NCBI RefSeq assembly: GCF_002954455.1
Contig: NZ_MSCC01000002.1
Span: 739,356-803,355, forward strand
Origin: Photobacterium aquimaris
GTDB lineage: Bacteria; Pseudomonadota; Gammaproteobacteria; Enterobacterales; Vibrionaceae
Length of the DNA: 64,000 nucleotides
Direction: 5' to 3'
Shown: in pieces, positions 7,936 through 16,777 of the stretch
How positions within the stretch are numbered: the first letter of the stretch is position 1
Layout: every line of letters begins with the position of its first letter
The notes under the pieces: generated by a model
Databases searched by the model: none
What the model was told of the DNA's origin: nothing
The model's input: the letters and a program-made list of their open reading frames with translations, nothing else
Translations under genes and position numbers: made by a program

Positions 7936-8589
7936 ATGACTATTGTAGATGCGGCGAAAAAGCGCTATTCAACCAAAGCTTTTGATCCTTCTCGTAAGTT
8001 AACAGATGATCAATTACAACAAATTAAAGCGTTAATTCGATTAAGTGCTTCCAGTGTTAATTCACAGCCTTGGCATATTATTGTTGCCGCTACAGATGAC
8101 GCGAAACAGCGTATAGCGACAGCAGCTGAAGGACCGTATGTATTTAATAAACCTAAAATTTTAAATGCATCTCATGTGTTAGTTTTTTGTTCAAAAACAA
8201 CCATAGATGATGATTATTTAAATGATCTATTAGCGTGTGAACAGCAAGATGGTCGTTTCTCAAATGAACAATCAAAGCAACGCATGGTTGATGGACGTAA
8301 CTTCTTTGTTGATTTACATCGAAAAACATTAGGTGACGCTGATCATTGGATGCAGAAACAGGTATATCTTAACATTGGTTCGTTGCTATTAGGTGTGGCT
8401 GCAATGGGGATTGATGCGGTTCCTCTTGAAGGTTTTGATCGTGAGACTTTAGATAAAGAATTTGATCTTAATGCGCAAGGCCTTACAAGTTTAGTCGTCG
8501 TACCTATTGGCTATCATAGTGCTGATGATTTTAATGTTGAGGTGCCAAAGTCACGTTGGCAGAATGAGCAAATTTTTACGGAGTGTTAA
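7936..8589 (+). CDS. nfsB: Oxygen-insensitive NAD(P)H nitroreductase NfsB
   Basis: FMN-dependent nitroreductase that reduces nitroaromatics and quinones by two-electron steps in the cytosol. At 217 aa it has the same length as E. coli NfsB and matches it along its whole length from memory: KRYSTKAFDPSRKLT, SSVNSQPWHIIVA, NASHVLVFCSKT, WMQKQVYLNIGSLLLGVAA, SLVVVPIGYHS. The N-terminal Arg/Ser-Thr-Lys and the NSQPWH segment contact FMN. AGGA is 8 nt before the ATG. It forms an operon with the ABM-domain gene, which starts 3 bp after its stop. Confidence 0.93.
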   Translation: MTIVDAAKKRYSTKAFDPSRKLTDDQLQQIKALIRLSASSVNSQPWHIIVAATDDAKQRIATAAEGPYVFNKPKILNASHVLVFCSKTTIDDDYLNDLLACEQQDGRFSNEQSKQRMVDGRNFFVDLHRKTLGDADHWMQKQVYLNIGSLLLGVAAMGIDAVPLEGFDRETLDKEFDLNAQGLTSLVVVPIGYHSADDFNVEVPKSRWQNEQIFTEC

Positions 8590-8592
8590 CGA

Positions 8593-8883
8593 ATGATTTA
8601 TTTATTAGCAGAAATTAAAGCTAATTCTCATTGTATCGAGAAAGCGAAAGCACTATTAGAGTCACTTATTGCGCCAACGCATTTAGAAGCAGGTTGTGAA
8701 AGTTATAAGTTGTTTGCTGATCAAAATGAAGCAGGATTATTTGTGATGCAAGAAGTGTGGCTGTCACAAGCTCACCTTGATGCACATTTAGAAAGTGCGC
8801 ATTTTCTCAACTTTTTAACTACCGCTGATGAATATAAATTATTTGAGTATGTAAAATTACGTCCAATGAACTTGGTTGGGTAA
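8593..8883 (+). CDS. Antibiotic biosynthesis monooxygenase (ABM) domain protein
   Basis: Small alpha/beta-barrel protein of the ABM/YgiN type, 96 aa; relatives oxidise quinols or aromatic substrates without cofactor, and many have no known reaction. Typical features are AKALLESLIAPTHLEAGCESYKLF in pieces, FVMQEVWLSQAHLDAHL, and the histidine-rich helix ending AHFLNFL. It is coupled to nfsB with a 3-bp gap and its ribosome-binding site (GGAG) overlaps the nfsB end. A shared role in quinone or nitroaromatic redox chemistry is therefore a reasonable inference. Confidence 0.8.
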   Translation: MIYLLAEIKANSHCIEKAKALLESLIAPTHLEAGCESYKLFADQNEAGLFVMQEVWLSQAHLDAHLESAHFLNFLTTADEYKLFEYVKLRPMNLVG

Positions 8884-8913
8884 TTTAGCGTTATCTCATG
8901 ATTTACGTTAAAT

Positions 8914-8966
8914 AAAAGCCACTGGTGGTATTTGTTTAAATAACAAATATCGACAGTGGCTTTTTT
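8914..8966. terminator. Bidirectional terminator
   Basis: Arms AAAAGCCACTG and CAGTGGCTTTT enclose a loop with its own ATTTGTT/AACAAAT stem. T tracts are present on both strands, so it can end both the nfsB operon and the converging oxidoreductase gene. Confidence 0.85.
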
Positions 8967-8996
8967 ATTAGCTCTTTAAGGCTACTTTAGAAGTGA

Positions 8997-10883
8997 TCAT
9001 GCTGTAATTGGTTGTAACCCACTAATTATTAAGTTTTTATCAACTTTATAATCAGTCGCATAATGGCGTAATTTACAGTTATTGCCATCGTGACAACCAC
9101 AGCTGAGACAACGTTTCGCTTCATCAATGGCTGCTTGATCGGCATAACCTTTTTCGACTTCATTAAAGCTCAAATGACGTTCACCAACATTAAGTTCAGC
9201 CATTTTATTACGCATGACTTGCTTTAATGCATGTTCAAGCTCTGTTTCAATATCCGTTGCGTTATTACCTGAGAGTAATGAACGCATCACATCTTTGAGC
9301 TTGTTAATATGATCAGGACGAATTAAATGCCCACGGGTAACATTGCGCTCACGGAATGACTCGGTATAGAGTTTTTCCATGTTGCCACCAAATTGGTTAT
9401 CGATAGCTTGCGCTGCTTTACGGCCATCGGCAATCGCTTCGATGGCTGTTGCAGGGCCACGACGAAAATCACCAATACCAAAAATCTTATCGACACCTGA
9501 ATACATTGTCTGTTCATCAGTATCAAGCGTGTTCCAACGGCTCATTGGCAATTCAATGGTATCGCTATCTAAAAAGCGCGTATCTGTTTTTTGTGATACA
9601 GCCGCGATGACGGTATCAAACTCAGCATAGATATATTCGCCAGTGGCTTTAGGAGAACAACGACCTGATGCATCAGGTTCACCAAGTGTCATCGTTTCTA
9701 ATTTCACTTGGCAAATACGGCCCGTTTCATCAGCAATATTTTCAACGGGATTGGTTAAAAATAAGAAATTAACCCCTTCATGTTCAGCTTCTTCAATTTC
9801 ATATAATTCAGCGGGCATTTCATCACGCGTTCGACGATAGATAAGGGTTGTATGAGCACCTAAACGTAATGCTGTTCGGGCACAGTCAATTGCTGTATTT
9901 CCGCCGCCTATAACCGCCACTTTTTTACCAATCGTGTATTGCTTATCCAATATTTGATCTTTTAGAAAGTCGACACCAAGATAATGACCTTGAAGTTCTG
10001 TACCCTCATAGCGCATTTCACTTGCAAGTGATGCACCTACAGCAAGGCACACAGCATCATAATCATGTTGCAATGACGATAAGCTAAAATCAGTCCCTAA
10101 TTTTTTATTGGTTTCGATTGTCATACCATTACGACACATAATGTCAATTTCTTGATCTAACACATCTTTAGGTAAGCGGTATTCTGGAATACCATAACGT
10201 AACCAACCGCCAGCTTGTGGCATTGATTCAAAAACCGTGACGTTGTAACCTTCATTGCTAAGGAAGTAGCCACAACTTAGTCCACCAGGACCTGCACCAA
10301 CAATAGCAATTCGTTGTGGTTTAGTTGGCTTTTTCGTTGGCGTATATGCTTGTAAAGAAGCTAAATCTATATCTGCGGCGTAGCGTTTAATTTGACGAAT
10401 TGCAATCGAACCATCGACTAATTTACGTTGACATTTAGCTTCACAAAAAGCGGGGCATACTCGACCAATAGATAAGGGCATTGGTAAGGTTTTCTTGATA
10501 ACTTCAATGGCTTTTTGAGGCTGATTGGTGGCAATAAAATAGAGATAGGATTGAATATCTACATCAGCAGGGCATGCAACTTGGCAAGGTGGCACGCTAC
10601 AACTGATATTAGGTGCAGATAAAAGGTGCTCAAGTGCATGTTTACGACGTTGGATCAAAGCGGTAGAAGTTGTGGTAACTTTCATACCTTCAGCGGGGTA
10701 GACACGACAGGATTTGACTGTACCACGGTGCTCAATTTCAACGTCACATAAGTCGCAATTATGATGAAAACCATCGAGTTCACAAAGTGATGGAATTGTA
10801 ATGCCACATCGTTGTGCAGCTTTGAGCAAGGTTTGACTTTTATTTACCTTGAATGTTTTACCGTCAATAATGATATTTACCAT
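8997..10883 (-). CDS. Ferredoxin-domain/GltD-like NAD(P)-dependent FAD oxidoreductase
   Basis: A multi-cofactor electron-transfer flavoprotein of the glutamate-synthase small-subunit superfamily. Residues 1-80 form a NuoG/HydA-type [2Fe-2S] domain with Cys34, Cys43, Cys46 and Cys59. Next come the GltD [4Fe-4S] motifs CSVPPCQVACPADV and GRVCPAFCEAKC, the FAD-binding GAGPGGLSCGYFLSNEGY at about 195, and the NAD(P) fold GGGNTAIDCARTALRLGA at about 325. A cysteine-rich tail (CLSCGCHDGNNCK) could hold another cluster. Relatives partner formate dehydrogenases or other catalytic subunits, but no partner gene is adjacent here. The gene stands alone and ends at the shared terminator. Confidence 0.82.
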   Translation of the reverse strand: MVNIIIDGKTFKVNKSQTLLKAAQRCGITIPSLCELDGFHHNCDLCDVEIEHRGTVKSCRVYPAEGMKVTTTSTALIQRRKHALEHLLSAPNISCSVPPCQVACPADVDIQSYLYFIATNQPQKAIEVIKKTLPMPLSIGRVCPAFCEAKCQRKLVDGSIAIRQIKRYAADIDLASLQAYTPTKKPTKPQRIAIVGAGPGGLSCGYFLSNEGYNVTVFESMPQAGGWLRYGIPEYRLPKDVLDQEIDIMCRNGMTIETNKKLGTDFSLSSLQHDYDAVCLAVGASLASEMRYEGTELQGHYLGVDFLKDQILDKQYTIGKKVAVIGGGNTAIDCARTALRLGAHTTLIYRRTRDEMPAELYEIEEAEHEGVNFLFLTNPVENIADETGRICQVKLETMTLGEPDASGRCSPKATGEYIYAEFDTVIAAVSQKTDTRFLDSDTIELPMSRWNTLDTDEQTMYSGVDKIFGIGDFRRGPATAIEAIADGRKAAQAIDNQFGGNMEKLYTESFRERNVTRGHLIRPDHINKLKDVMRSLLSGNNATDIETELEHALKQVMRNKMAELNVGERHLSFNEVEKGYADQAAIDEAKRCLSCGCHDGNNCKLRHYATDYKVDKNLIISGLQPITA

Positions 10884-11329
10884 TAAGAGTCTCTATTCTT
10901 GTCATCTACTGAGAGCAAAGTTGTTTTGATAACGTTGGTGTGCCTCAGTGATTTTTAATTATTGTATGAATTACCTAAAAGGCTATATCCGTATAAGCCA
11001 AAGATACGAATTGCTTAAAAAAAGCAGAGATTAGACCATAGCAAACTGTCTATTTTATATTCGTAGTACAAATAGGGACGGGATAATAGCATGATACCTT
11101 GTAGGGATAAAGAGGGCTTATTTGAATTTCATTTCCATTTAAATTCTTTATAATCATATAGTTATTAAAGGTAAGCGTTTGCGTATCGTGGTTTTTAACG
11201 TGATTTAGATAAGGATGTTGAGTGGGATTAATAAGAATAATTGCTATTAATTCAAGTTTGTTTTTGGCTTGGTTATTGTTGGTGATGCGCAGATGGTATA
11301 ACCTAACATCCACTTATAGGGGGAACAGC
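10884..11329. promoter_or_regulatory. Divergent intergenic region
   Basis: This 446-bp AT-rich gap separates the divergent oxidoreductase and histidine phosphatase genes, so both promoters must lie here. No coding sequence is convincing: the in-frame extension of the phosphatase to 11222 lacks a ribosome-binding site. No operator is clear to me. Confidence 0.5.
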
Positions 11330-11944
11330 ATGTCAAAAAGTATATTTTTATTACGCCACGGACAAACAGTCTTTAATGCACAACAGCGTTTACAAGGACA
11401 CTGTAATTCTAAGTTAACGGATTTAGGGCAGCAGCAAGCATCAGCGATTGGTCGATCACTAAAAAATAAGTTAGCCAATAAAAGTCAATGGACTATTTAT
11501 TCAAGTCCATTAGGTCGCGCAGTTCAAACCGCTGAAATTGTTGCTCAACAAATCGGTATTGACCCAAGTGACATTGTGCAAGATCCGCGTTTACAAGAGT
11601 TTTGTTTAGGTGATTGGGAACAAGCTTATATTCCTGAACTTAAAATAATGCACCCACGACTTTGTGAGCAGAAAGATTGGTATTTAATGGCTCCAAACGC
11701 TGAATCATATTATGGCGTTAAAGATCGTATTGAAGACTTTTTATCCGATATCTCTGTTTCTGAAAATGCGATTGTTATTTCACATGGTTTAACGGGAGCT
11801 GTTTTTCGTGGAGTCTATGCTGGCATGACCTATGATGAGGTATTCTCTCAAGACTTACCACAAGATGCCTATTTTTTATTAGCAAATGATAAAATTAGCC
11901 GTATTCAATGTGATATTCATAGCGCCATGAGTTTAACAGTTTAA
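11330..11944 (+). CDS. Histidine phosphatase family (phosphoglycerate mutase-like) protein
   Basis: Cytosolic phosphatase of the branch-1 histidine phosphatase superfamily, about 204 aa. The phospho-acceptor His is in LLRHGQTVFNAQQRLQGH. The second Arg is in YSSPLGRAVQTAEIVAQ, the acid in LQEFCLGDWE, and the second catalytic His in VISHGLTG. This is a GpmB/CobC-like layout, but the physiological substrate cannot be read from sequence. ATG 11330 has AGGGGGA about 4-8 nt upstream, which decides the start over the longer frame. Transcribed divergently from the oxidoreductase gene. Confidence 0.83.
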   Translation: MSKSIFLLRHGQTVFNAQQRLQGHCNSKLTDLGQQQASAIGRSLKNKLANKSQWTIYSSPLGRAVQTAEIVAQQIGIDPSDIVQDPRLQEFCLGDWEQAYIPELKIMHPRLCEQKDWYLMAPNAESYYGVKDRIEDFLSDISVSENAIVISHGLTGAVFRGVYAGMTYDEVFSQDLPQDAYFLLANDKISRIQCDIHSAMSLTV

Positions 11945-12133
11945 ATCATTATTACAGCAAACCAAGTATCAGTTTTTTTTCTAAAAAAGATTTATCTTTC
12001 CTTTTACGATAAAGTGTAATAAAACTTACTTAAAGTGACAGATGTATACTTATGTTCATGGTCGGTTCATTTACAAGGCGCTATTATTTAGAACAATAAT
12101 AAAAGTATTTAATTGATGTTTGCATAAGCAGAC

Positions 12134-12169
12134 TTATCAGGTACATGATAAATGTTAAGATAACTTAAC
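12134..12169. promoter_or_regulatory. Tandem dyads, possible operator
   Basis: TTATCA-N6-TGATAA at 12134-12151 and GTTAAG-N4-CTTAAC at 12154-12169 lie side by side, ending about 35 bp before the start of the following small membrane-protein gene. The position suits repressor or activator binding at its promoter. The regulator is unknown. Confidence 0.3.
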
Positions 12170-12203
12170 GGCCTGATTGATATGATTTTAGAGAGGCGTG
12201 TCC

Positions 12204-12485
12204 ATGAGAAATTTACTTACTGGTTTTTTTGCTGTTGTAATCGGCTTATTTGCAGTTTCTTTTGCTGCTATTATGGCACTATTTCTTGGTATTGCGGCGA
12301 TGATTGCGAAACCATTTATTAAACGTAAACTTGCTGCCGAAGGTATGCAATACGAAGAAAAGAACTTTACTGAAGGTTTTGCTGGCCAAGATGAAACAAT
12401 GAATAGTGTGTTTCGTCAACAACGTCAAACGGCATCAAATGTGATTGACGGCGAATGCGAAGATATAACAAGTCGAAAATTTTAA
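12204..12485 (+). CDS. Small single-pass membrane protein
   Basis: A 93-aa protein with one long N-terminal hydrophobic region (TGFFAVVIGLFAVSFAAIMA to about residue 38). A basic patch (KPFIKRKLAAEG) and a soluble acidic tail follow. The orientation is probably N-in or signal-anchor, with the tail in the cytosol by the positive-inside rule. Family not recognised. ATG 12204 has AGAGAGG 8 nt upstream; the GTG two codons earlier is less likely. A clear terminator follows. Confidence 0.6.
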   Translation: MRNLLTGFFAVVIGLFAVSFAAIMALFLGIAAMIAKPFIKRKLAAEGMQYEEKNFTEGFAGQDETMNSVFRQQRQTASNVIDGECEDITSRKF

Positions 12486-12510
12486 TCGACATCGACATAC
12501 CTATCATAAT

Positions 12511-12545
12511 AAAAACGCTTAGCCTTATTGCTAGGCGTTTTTATT
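12511..12545. terminator. Bidirectional terminator
   Basis: AAAAACGCTTAGC pairs with GCTAGGCGTTTTT around a short CTTATT loop. T tracts on both strands end the small membrane-protein gene and the converging GlxA-type regulator. Confidence 0.85.
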
Positions 12546-12563
12546 GGTTTTTTGAAATGTTGA

Positions 12564-13559
12564 TTATTGAACGTTGTAGGCTTTTGCCTTCACCATATTG
12601 CGATACTGAGAAGGGCTAATATTAAATTCTTTTTGAAACCGTGTTGAAAAATGATACGGATCTTTATATCCCACCTGTTCTGATACATCAGACAATGACA
12701 TTCCAAAATCACGCAACAACTCCTTAGCGGTTTCCATTCGTATTTTTTGCAGATATTGATGGGGGGCTTGTCCCACTTGATCTTTAAATTTACGATTGAA
12801 GCTCCGTAGAGGTAGACCGCAATGCTGAGCAATTTGCTGAGTCGTTAATGGTTGTGACATACAACGCTGCATCCAGTCTTGCGCTTGAGCGATAGATTCA
12901 TCAAATTGTACTTGACCACCAATCTCATAAAAAGGTTGATGACCTGATTTACTTATTTCATGGCCATAATGAGTTTCGATGGTATTAGCGATTTTCTGAC
13001 CATAGTATTTAGAAATTAAAAACAGCACCATTTCTGTCTGTGAGTTAATACTTTCAGTACAATAAAGACCATTAGCTGAGGTAATAGATGCTTGACGATT
13101 AAGTTTTATTTGTGGGTAACGTTGGGAAAATTTGTCATAAAAATACCAATGAGTTGTGGCCGTTTGGTTATTTAATAATCCAGTTTCAGCTAGCCATGTA
13201 ACGCCTGTTCCTGTGGCAATTATCTGCGCACCATTATGATATTGCTTAATTAGCCATGCGGGTATTTGAGGGTGTTTTGCGATTGAAGAGATAGGGTTTC
13301 CCCACATCGGTGGCACAATAATAATGTCAAAATTTGTTTCATCTTCAAAGGTAATATCGGGTTGAATGCGAATACCTGCGGTTAACATGGGCGATGCTAA
13401 ACTGGAAGCAATTAGCTTAATTTCAAACGGCGATTGTTGCTGAGTTTTACGATCACGCAGACTTGCAGCACTAGTTAACATCTCTGCACTTAATGAGATT
13501 CCAGTGATAAGTGCCCGATGGAAAAGAATAAAACCTACTCGCATTATTTTTGTTTCCAT
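12564..13559 (-). CDS. GlxA-family AraC-type transcriptional regulator with DJ-1/PfpI-like domain
   Basis: Cytosolic DNA-binding regulator. Residues 1-190 form a DJ-1/PfpI-like glutamine-amidotransferase fold (FDIIIVPPMWG and IIATGTGVTWLAETGLL). The usual nucleophile Cys is replaced by Gly in the elbow ATGTGV, so this half is a sensor and not an enzyme. Residues about 230-325 carry two AraC helix-turn-helix units (LTTQQIAQHCGLPLRSFNRKF and MSLSDVSEQVGYKDPYHFSTRF). Typical length is about 320-330 aa. The ligand and targets are unknown; it reads away from the FabY gene, and the 149-bp gap between them could hold its binding site. Confidence 0.85.
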   Translation of the reverse strand: METKIMRVGFILFHRALITGISLSAEMLTSAASLRDRKTQQQSPFEIKLIASSLASPMLTAGIRIQPDITFEDETNFDIIIVPPMWGNPISSIAKHPQIPAWLIKQYHNGAQIIATGTGVTWLAETGLLNNQTATTHWYFYDKFSQRYPQIKLNRQASITSANGLYCTESINSQTEMVLFLISKYYGQKIANTIETHYGHEISKSGHQPFYEIGGQVQFDESIAQAQDWMQRCMSQPLTTQQIAQHCGLPLRSFNRKFKDQVGQAPHQYLQKIRMETAKELLRDFGMSLSDVSEQVGYKDPYHFSTRFQKEFNISPSQYRNMVKAKAYNVQ

Positions 13560-13708
13560 GATAATTGATTACAAAACATACGTTAGTGTAATATTTTGGT
13601 TAGTTTGGCTGGAATACAAGTAATTTTGGCACAAACGTAGAATGAATCATAGGTTAATACTGATATTCTGATTTCAACGGTGTATTAAATCGATCTCAGG
13701 ATATTAAA

Positions 13709-15559
13709 ATGGCAAAATTACCGCTAATTGTGGGTTTAGGTGGCATCAATGCTGCTGGTCGTAGTTCAGGCTTTCATAGTTATAAGCTGATGATCGCTGA
13801 TGTACTATCTGATGATGTAATGCAATCAACATGGCAAGATCTCGCTCATCGTATGGGATTGAGTGACGATGGCGCTATTACCGAAGATATTATTACCGCG
13901 ATTAAAGCGGGCACCTGTGTGCGCCGTATCCATTCTTTCGATCCTGATAATTTGCTGTATCAATATAAAGCGAATTTAAATTCAGCAGATGATCAGATCA
14001 CATTTACATTGCGTAAATCTAAATTACCTAATCATATTCCGTCAAACTGGCAAGTTGATATTCAAGGAACAAAAGCGGTGATCACCGTAATGGGAAACCT
14101 TGACGCATTAGTAGAAGGCCGTGTTGCTTTCCCTGTTTCAAGTGGCGGTAATATTCCTACTGGCTTTGAGCCAAGCAAATTATATAACTCTCGTTTTCAC
14201 CCACGAGGCTTGTCGTTAACGGTATATGGCGCTTCAGATGCCCTTAATTCATTAGGTTTTGAGTGGAATGAAGTGTTACGTCATATTCGCCCGGATGAAG
14301 TATCAGTGTACGCTGGAAGTGGGCTAGCACAAATTGATGATAACTCGTTAGGAGGCATGATTGCTGCGCACCTTACTGGTGGGCGTGTTAGTTCAAAGAT
14401 GATGGCTTTATCTTTTGCTGAAATGCCAGCAGATTTTATTAACGGCTATGTGATCAATAGTATTGGCGCAACAGGCACGAATATGGGGGCATGTGCAACT
14501 TTCCTCTATAACCTTCGCCAAGGTATGCATGATATTCAGCATGGCAAAGCAAAAGTTGTGATTGTCGGTAATGCTGAAGCACCGGTAGAGCCTGAGATCA
14601 TGGAAGGCTTTAGAGTGATGGGTGCTCTGGCTGAAGACGAACAATTAAAAGCGCTTGATGGTATAGACAGTGTCGATAACCGTCGAGCTTGTCGTCCATT
14701 CTCATCCAATGCTGGTTTTACAATGGCAGAGTCAGCACAATTTGTGGTGCTAATGGATGATGAGTTAGCCCTTGAATTAGGCGCTAATATTTATGGTTCT
14801 GTGGCAGATGTATTTGTAAATGCGGATGCCAATAAAAAGTCAATTTCAGCGCCAGGTGTAGGTAACTATGTCACTGTGGCAAAAGCGGCGGCACTAGCAA
14901 AGGCGATCCTTGGCGAAGAGGGCATGAAGCAAACATTTGTCCAAGCACATGGTACCGGAACACCACAAAACCGCGTAACAGAAAGTCATATTCTTAACGA
15001 AGTTGCTAAAACGTTTGGCATTGAAAGTTGGCCTGTTGCTGCAATTAAATCGTATGTAGGTCATTCAATGAGCGCTGCTGCCGGTGATCAACTTGTTGCT
15101 TCTCTTGGTGTATGGCAATACGGTTGGTTACCAGCGATTAATACCATAGATCATATTGCTGATGATGTGCATTGCTCTAATCTTAATATTTTAATGGATC
15201 ACACCTATGCCGGTGAGTATGGTCAAAACTACAAAGCAGTTATTCTTAACGCCAAAGGTTTTGGTGGCAATAATGCATCGGGTTTAGTGTTATCACCACA
15301 ACAAACTATTGCGATGCTAACCGCTAAATACGGTAATGATGCTATGGCTGTTTATCAGACGCGCAATCAGGCTGTTAAAGCTGTTACAAGCAGTAATGAT
15401 GCTAATGCATGCCAAGGACAAGAAACCATTCGTTATCACTTTGGTGAAGCGGTGATGGATGAGCATTCAGTAACCATTACACCTGATGCGATTAAATTGT
15501 CTGAGTTTGAACACGCTATTGTGTTTGATAGTGTTAACCCTTACGAAGATTACAATTAG
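13709..15559 (+). CDS. fabY: FabY-type beta-ketoacyl-ACP synthase
   Basis: Thiolase-fold condensing enzyme. The N-terminus LPLIVGLGGINAAGRSS and the length of 616 aa fit the FabY group first described in Pseudomonas aeruginosa, which condenses acetyl-CoA with malonyl-ACP to start fatty-acid synthesis. The Cys-His-His triad is complete: Cys262 in TNMGACATF, His414 in VQAHGTGTPQ and His452 in YVGHSMSAAAG. It is about 200 residues longer than FabB or FabF, mainly through an N-terminal extension of about 150 aa. It stands alone, not in a fab or polyketide cluster. The assignment to FabY rests on remembered similarity; a broader KAS I/II-like name would be safe. Confidence 0.75.
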   Translation: MAKLPLIVGLGGINAAGRSSGFHSYKLMIADVLSDDVMQSTWQDLAHRMGLSDDGAITEDIITAIKAGTCVRRIHSFDPDNLLYQYKANLNSADDQITFTLRKSKLPNHIPSNWQVDIQGTKAVITVMGNLDALVEGRVAFPVSSGGNIPTGFEPSKLYNSRFHPRGLSLTVYGASDALNSLGFEWNEVLRHIRPDEVSVYAGSGLAQIDDNSLGGMIAAHLTGGRVSSKMMALSFAEMPADFINGYVINSIGATGTNMGACATFLYNLRQGMHDIQHGKAKVVIVGNAEAPVEPEIMEGFRVMGALAEDEQLKALDGIDSVDNRRACRPFSSNAGFTMAESAQFVVLMDDELALELGANIYGSVADVFVNADANKKSISAPGVGNYVTVAKAAALAKAILGEEGMKQTFVQAHGTGTPQNRVTESHILNEVAKTFGIESWPVAAIKSYVGHSMSAAAGDQLVASLGVWQYGWLPAINTIDHIADDVHCSNLNILMDHTYAGEYGQNYKAVILNAKGFGGNNASGLVLSPQQTIAMLTAKYGNDAMAVYQTRNQAVKAVTSSNDANACQGQETIRYHFGEAVMDEHSVTITPDAIKLSEFEHAIVFDSVNPYEDYN

Positions 15560-15575
15560 AATCAAAGAAAACAAC

Positions 15576-15605
15576 AAGCAGGTTATTAATGACCTGCTTT
15601 TTATT
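15576..15605 (+). terminator. Rho-independent terminator
   Basis: AAGCAGGT pairs with ACCTGCTT around an 8-nt loop, followed by TTTTATT. It ends the FabY-type gene. Confidence 0.85.
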
Positions 15606-15637
15606 ACCATAAAAACGAATAACAAGGATCTAGCTTT

Positions 15638-16657
15638 GTGACTAGAAAAAAAAGGGTAGCAATATGGGTGGGTATCGCTACGTTACTTGCGGCATCAACA
15701 TCGGCTTATAGTGCAACATGCAGTCATGATGGTGATGTTTTACCATTATGGAATAGCAGTGCGAGTCGTAGTGCTATTACTCAGTTTGTTAACGATGTAA
15801 CAACCGTCGGTAATCCCGATTACGTCAAGCCCAGTGCACGTATTGCGGTGTTAGATAACGATGGTACCTTGTGGCCTGAAAAGCCAACTTATACGCAGTT
15901 TTTGTTTGCCTTTAGTCAGATTAAGCATGAAAGTGCACAACATCCTGAGTGGAAAACAGAAACACCGTATAAGTGGGTACTCGATAACAACACCAAAGCT
16001 ATTTTTGCAAAAGGCTGGGGTGCATTATTACCTATTCTTGCAACATCTCAAGCAGGGTTAACGCCTGAGCAATATAATAAAGATATCTTAAATTGGCTCT
16101 CAACAGCGCAGTCTCCCCGTTTTAAACGTCCATATACTGATCTAGTCTATCAACCGATGATTGAGTTGATTGATTATTTGCATAAACATCAATTTAAAGT
16201 CTTTATTGTAACGGGTGCTGGTGGTGCATTTGTTAAACCGTGGAGCGAAGCTATCTATCACATTCCCGCTGAAAACGTGATTGGTACTGCCTTTGGTTAC
16301 ACTTATAAAGATGGCACTTTGATTAAAAATAATAAGTTAGTCTACATTGATGACGGCCCACAAAAAGCGATCAATATTGCGACGATTATCGGTAAGCGTC
16401 CTATTCTTGCTGTTGGTAACTCAACGGGTGATAAAGCGATGCTATCATGGACGACATCTCAAAAAGGTGCCAGTTTAGGCATGTTGATCCACCACACCGA
16501 TGCTGAACGTGAGTGGCAATATGGCGCTGATTCTTTTGAAGGTAAATTTACCCCTGCATTGATGCAAGCAGCAAAAAAACATCAGTGGCAAGTAGTTGAT
16601 ATGAAAAAAGATTGGTGCCGAATCTTTCCAACCAAAGCGGAACGTCGTTCATTATAG
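15638..16657 (+). CDS. Secreted HAD-superfamily phosphatase
   Basis: Predicted periplasmic HAD phosphohydrolase. A signal peptide (VAIWVGIATLLAASTSAYSA) precedes the mature part. Motif I is VLDNDGTLW with nucleophile Asp73 and acid Asp75; motif II is VTGAGGAF; a Lys lies in the following region; motif III is VGNSTGDKAM. The inserted cap of about 120 residues between motifs I and II is of the phosphoserine-phosphatase type. The substrate is unknown. The start is GTG 15638, with AAGGA 10 nt upstream. It is expressed separately from FabY, whose terminator lies in between. Confidence 0.78.
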   Translation: MTRKKRVAIWVGIATLLAASTSAYSATCSHDGDVLPLWNSSASRSAITQFVNDVTTVGNPDYVKPSARIAVLDNDGTLWPEKPTYTQFLFAFSQIKHESAQHPEWKTETPYKWVLDNNTKAIFAKGWGALLPILATSQAGLTPEQYNKDILNWLSTAQSPRFKRPYTDLVYQPMIELIDYLHKHQFKVFIVTGAGGAFVKPWSEAIYHIPAENVIGTAFGYTYKDGTLIKNNKLVYIDDGPQKAINIATIIGKRPILAVGNSTGDKAMLSWTTSQKGASLGMLIHHTDAEREWQYGADSFEGKFTPALMQAAKKHQWQVVDMKKDWCRIFPTKAERRSL

Positions 16658-16712
16658 ATAGTTAGCTATATGATGTAGTGCTATAGCTAAAATGTACAAC
16701 AGAAGCAAAACT

Positions 16713-16754
16713 AAAAAAGCCGAGTAAGATAGCAATCTTAACTCGGCTTTTTGT
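16713..16754. terminator. Bidirectional terminator
   Basis: A long stem of AAAAAGCCGAGT with ACTCGGCTTTTT, extended inward by AAGAT/ATCTT, has T tracts on both strands. It lies between the converging HAD phosphatase and helicase genes. Confidence 0.9.
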
Positions 16755-16777
16755 GATACTTAAACAATTCGATTAAA

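Noticed and set aside
11222..11329. N-terminal extension of the histidine phosphatase
   Set aside because: Not similar to the family and without a start site; the strong AGGGGGA supports ATG 11330.
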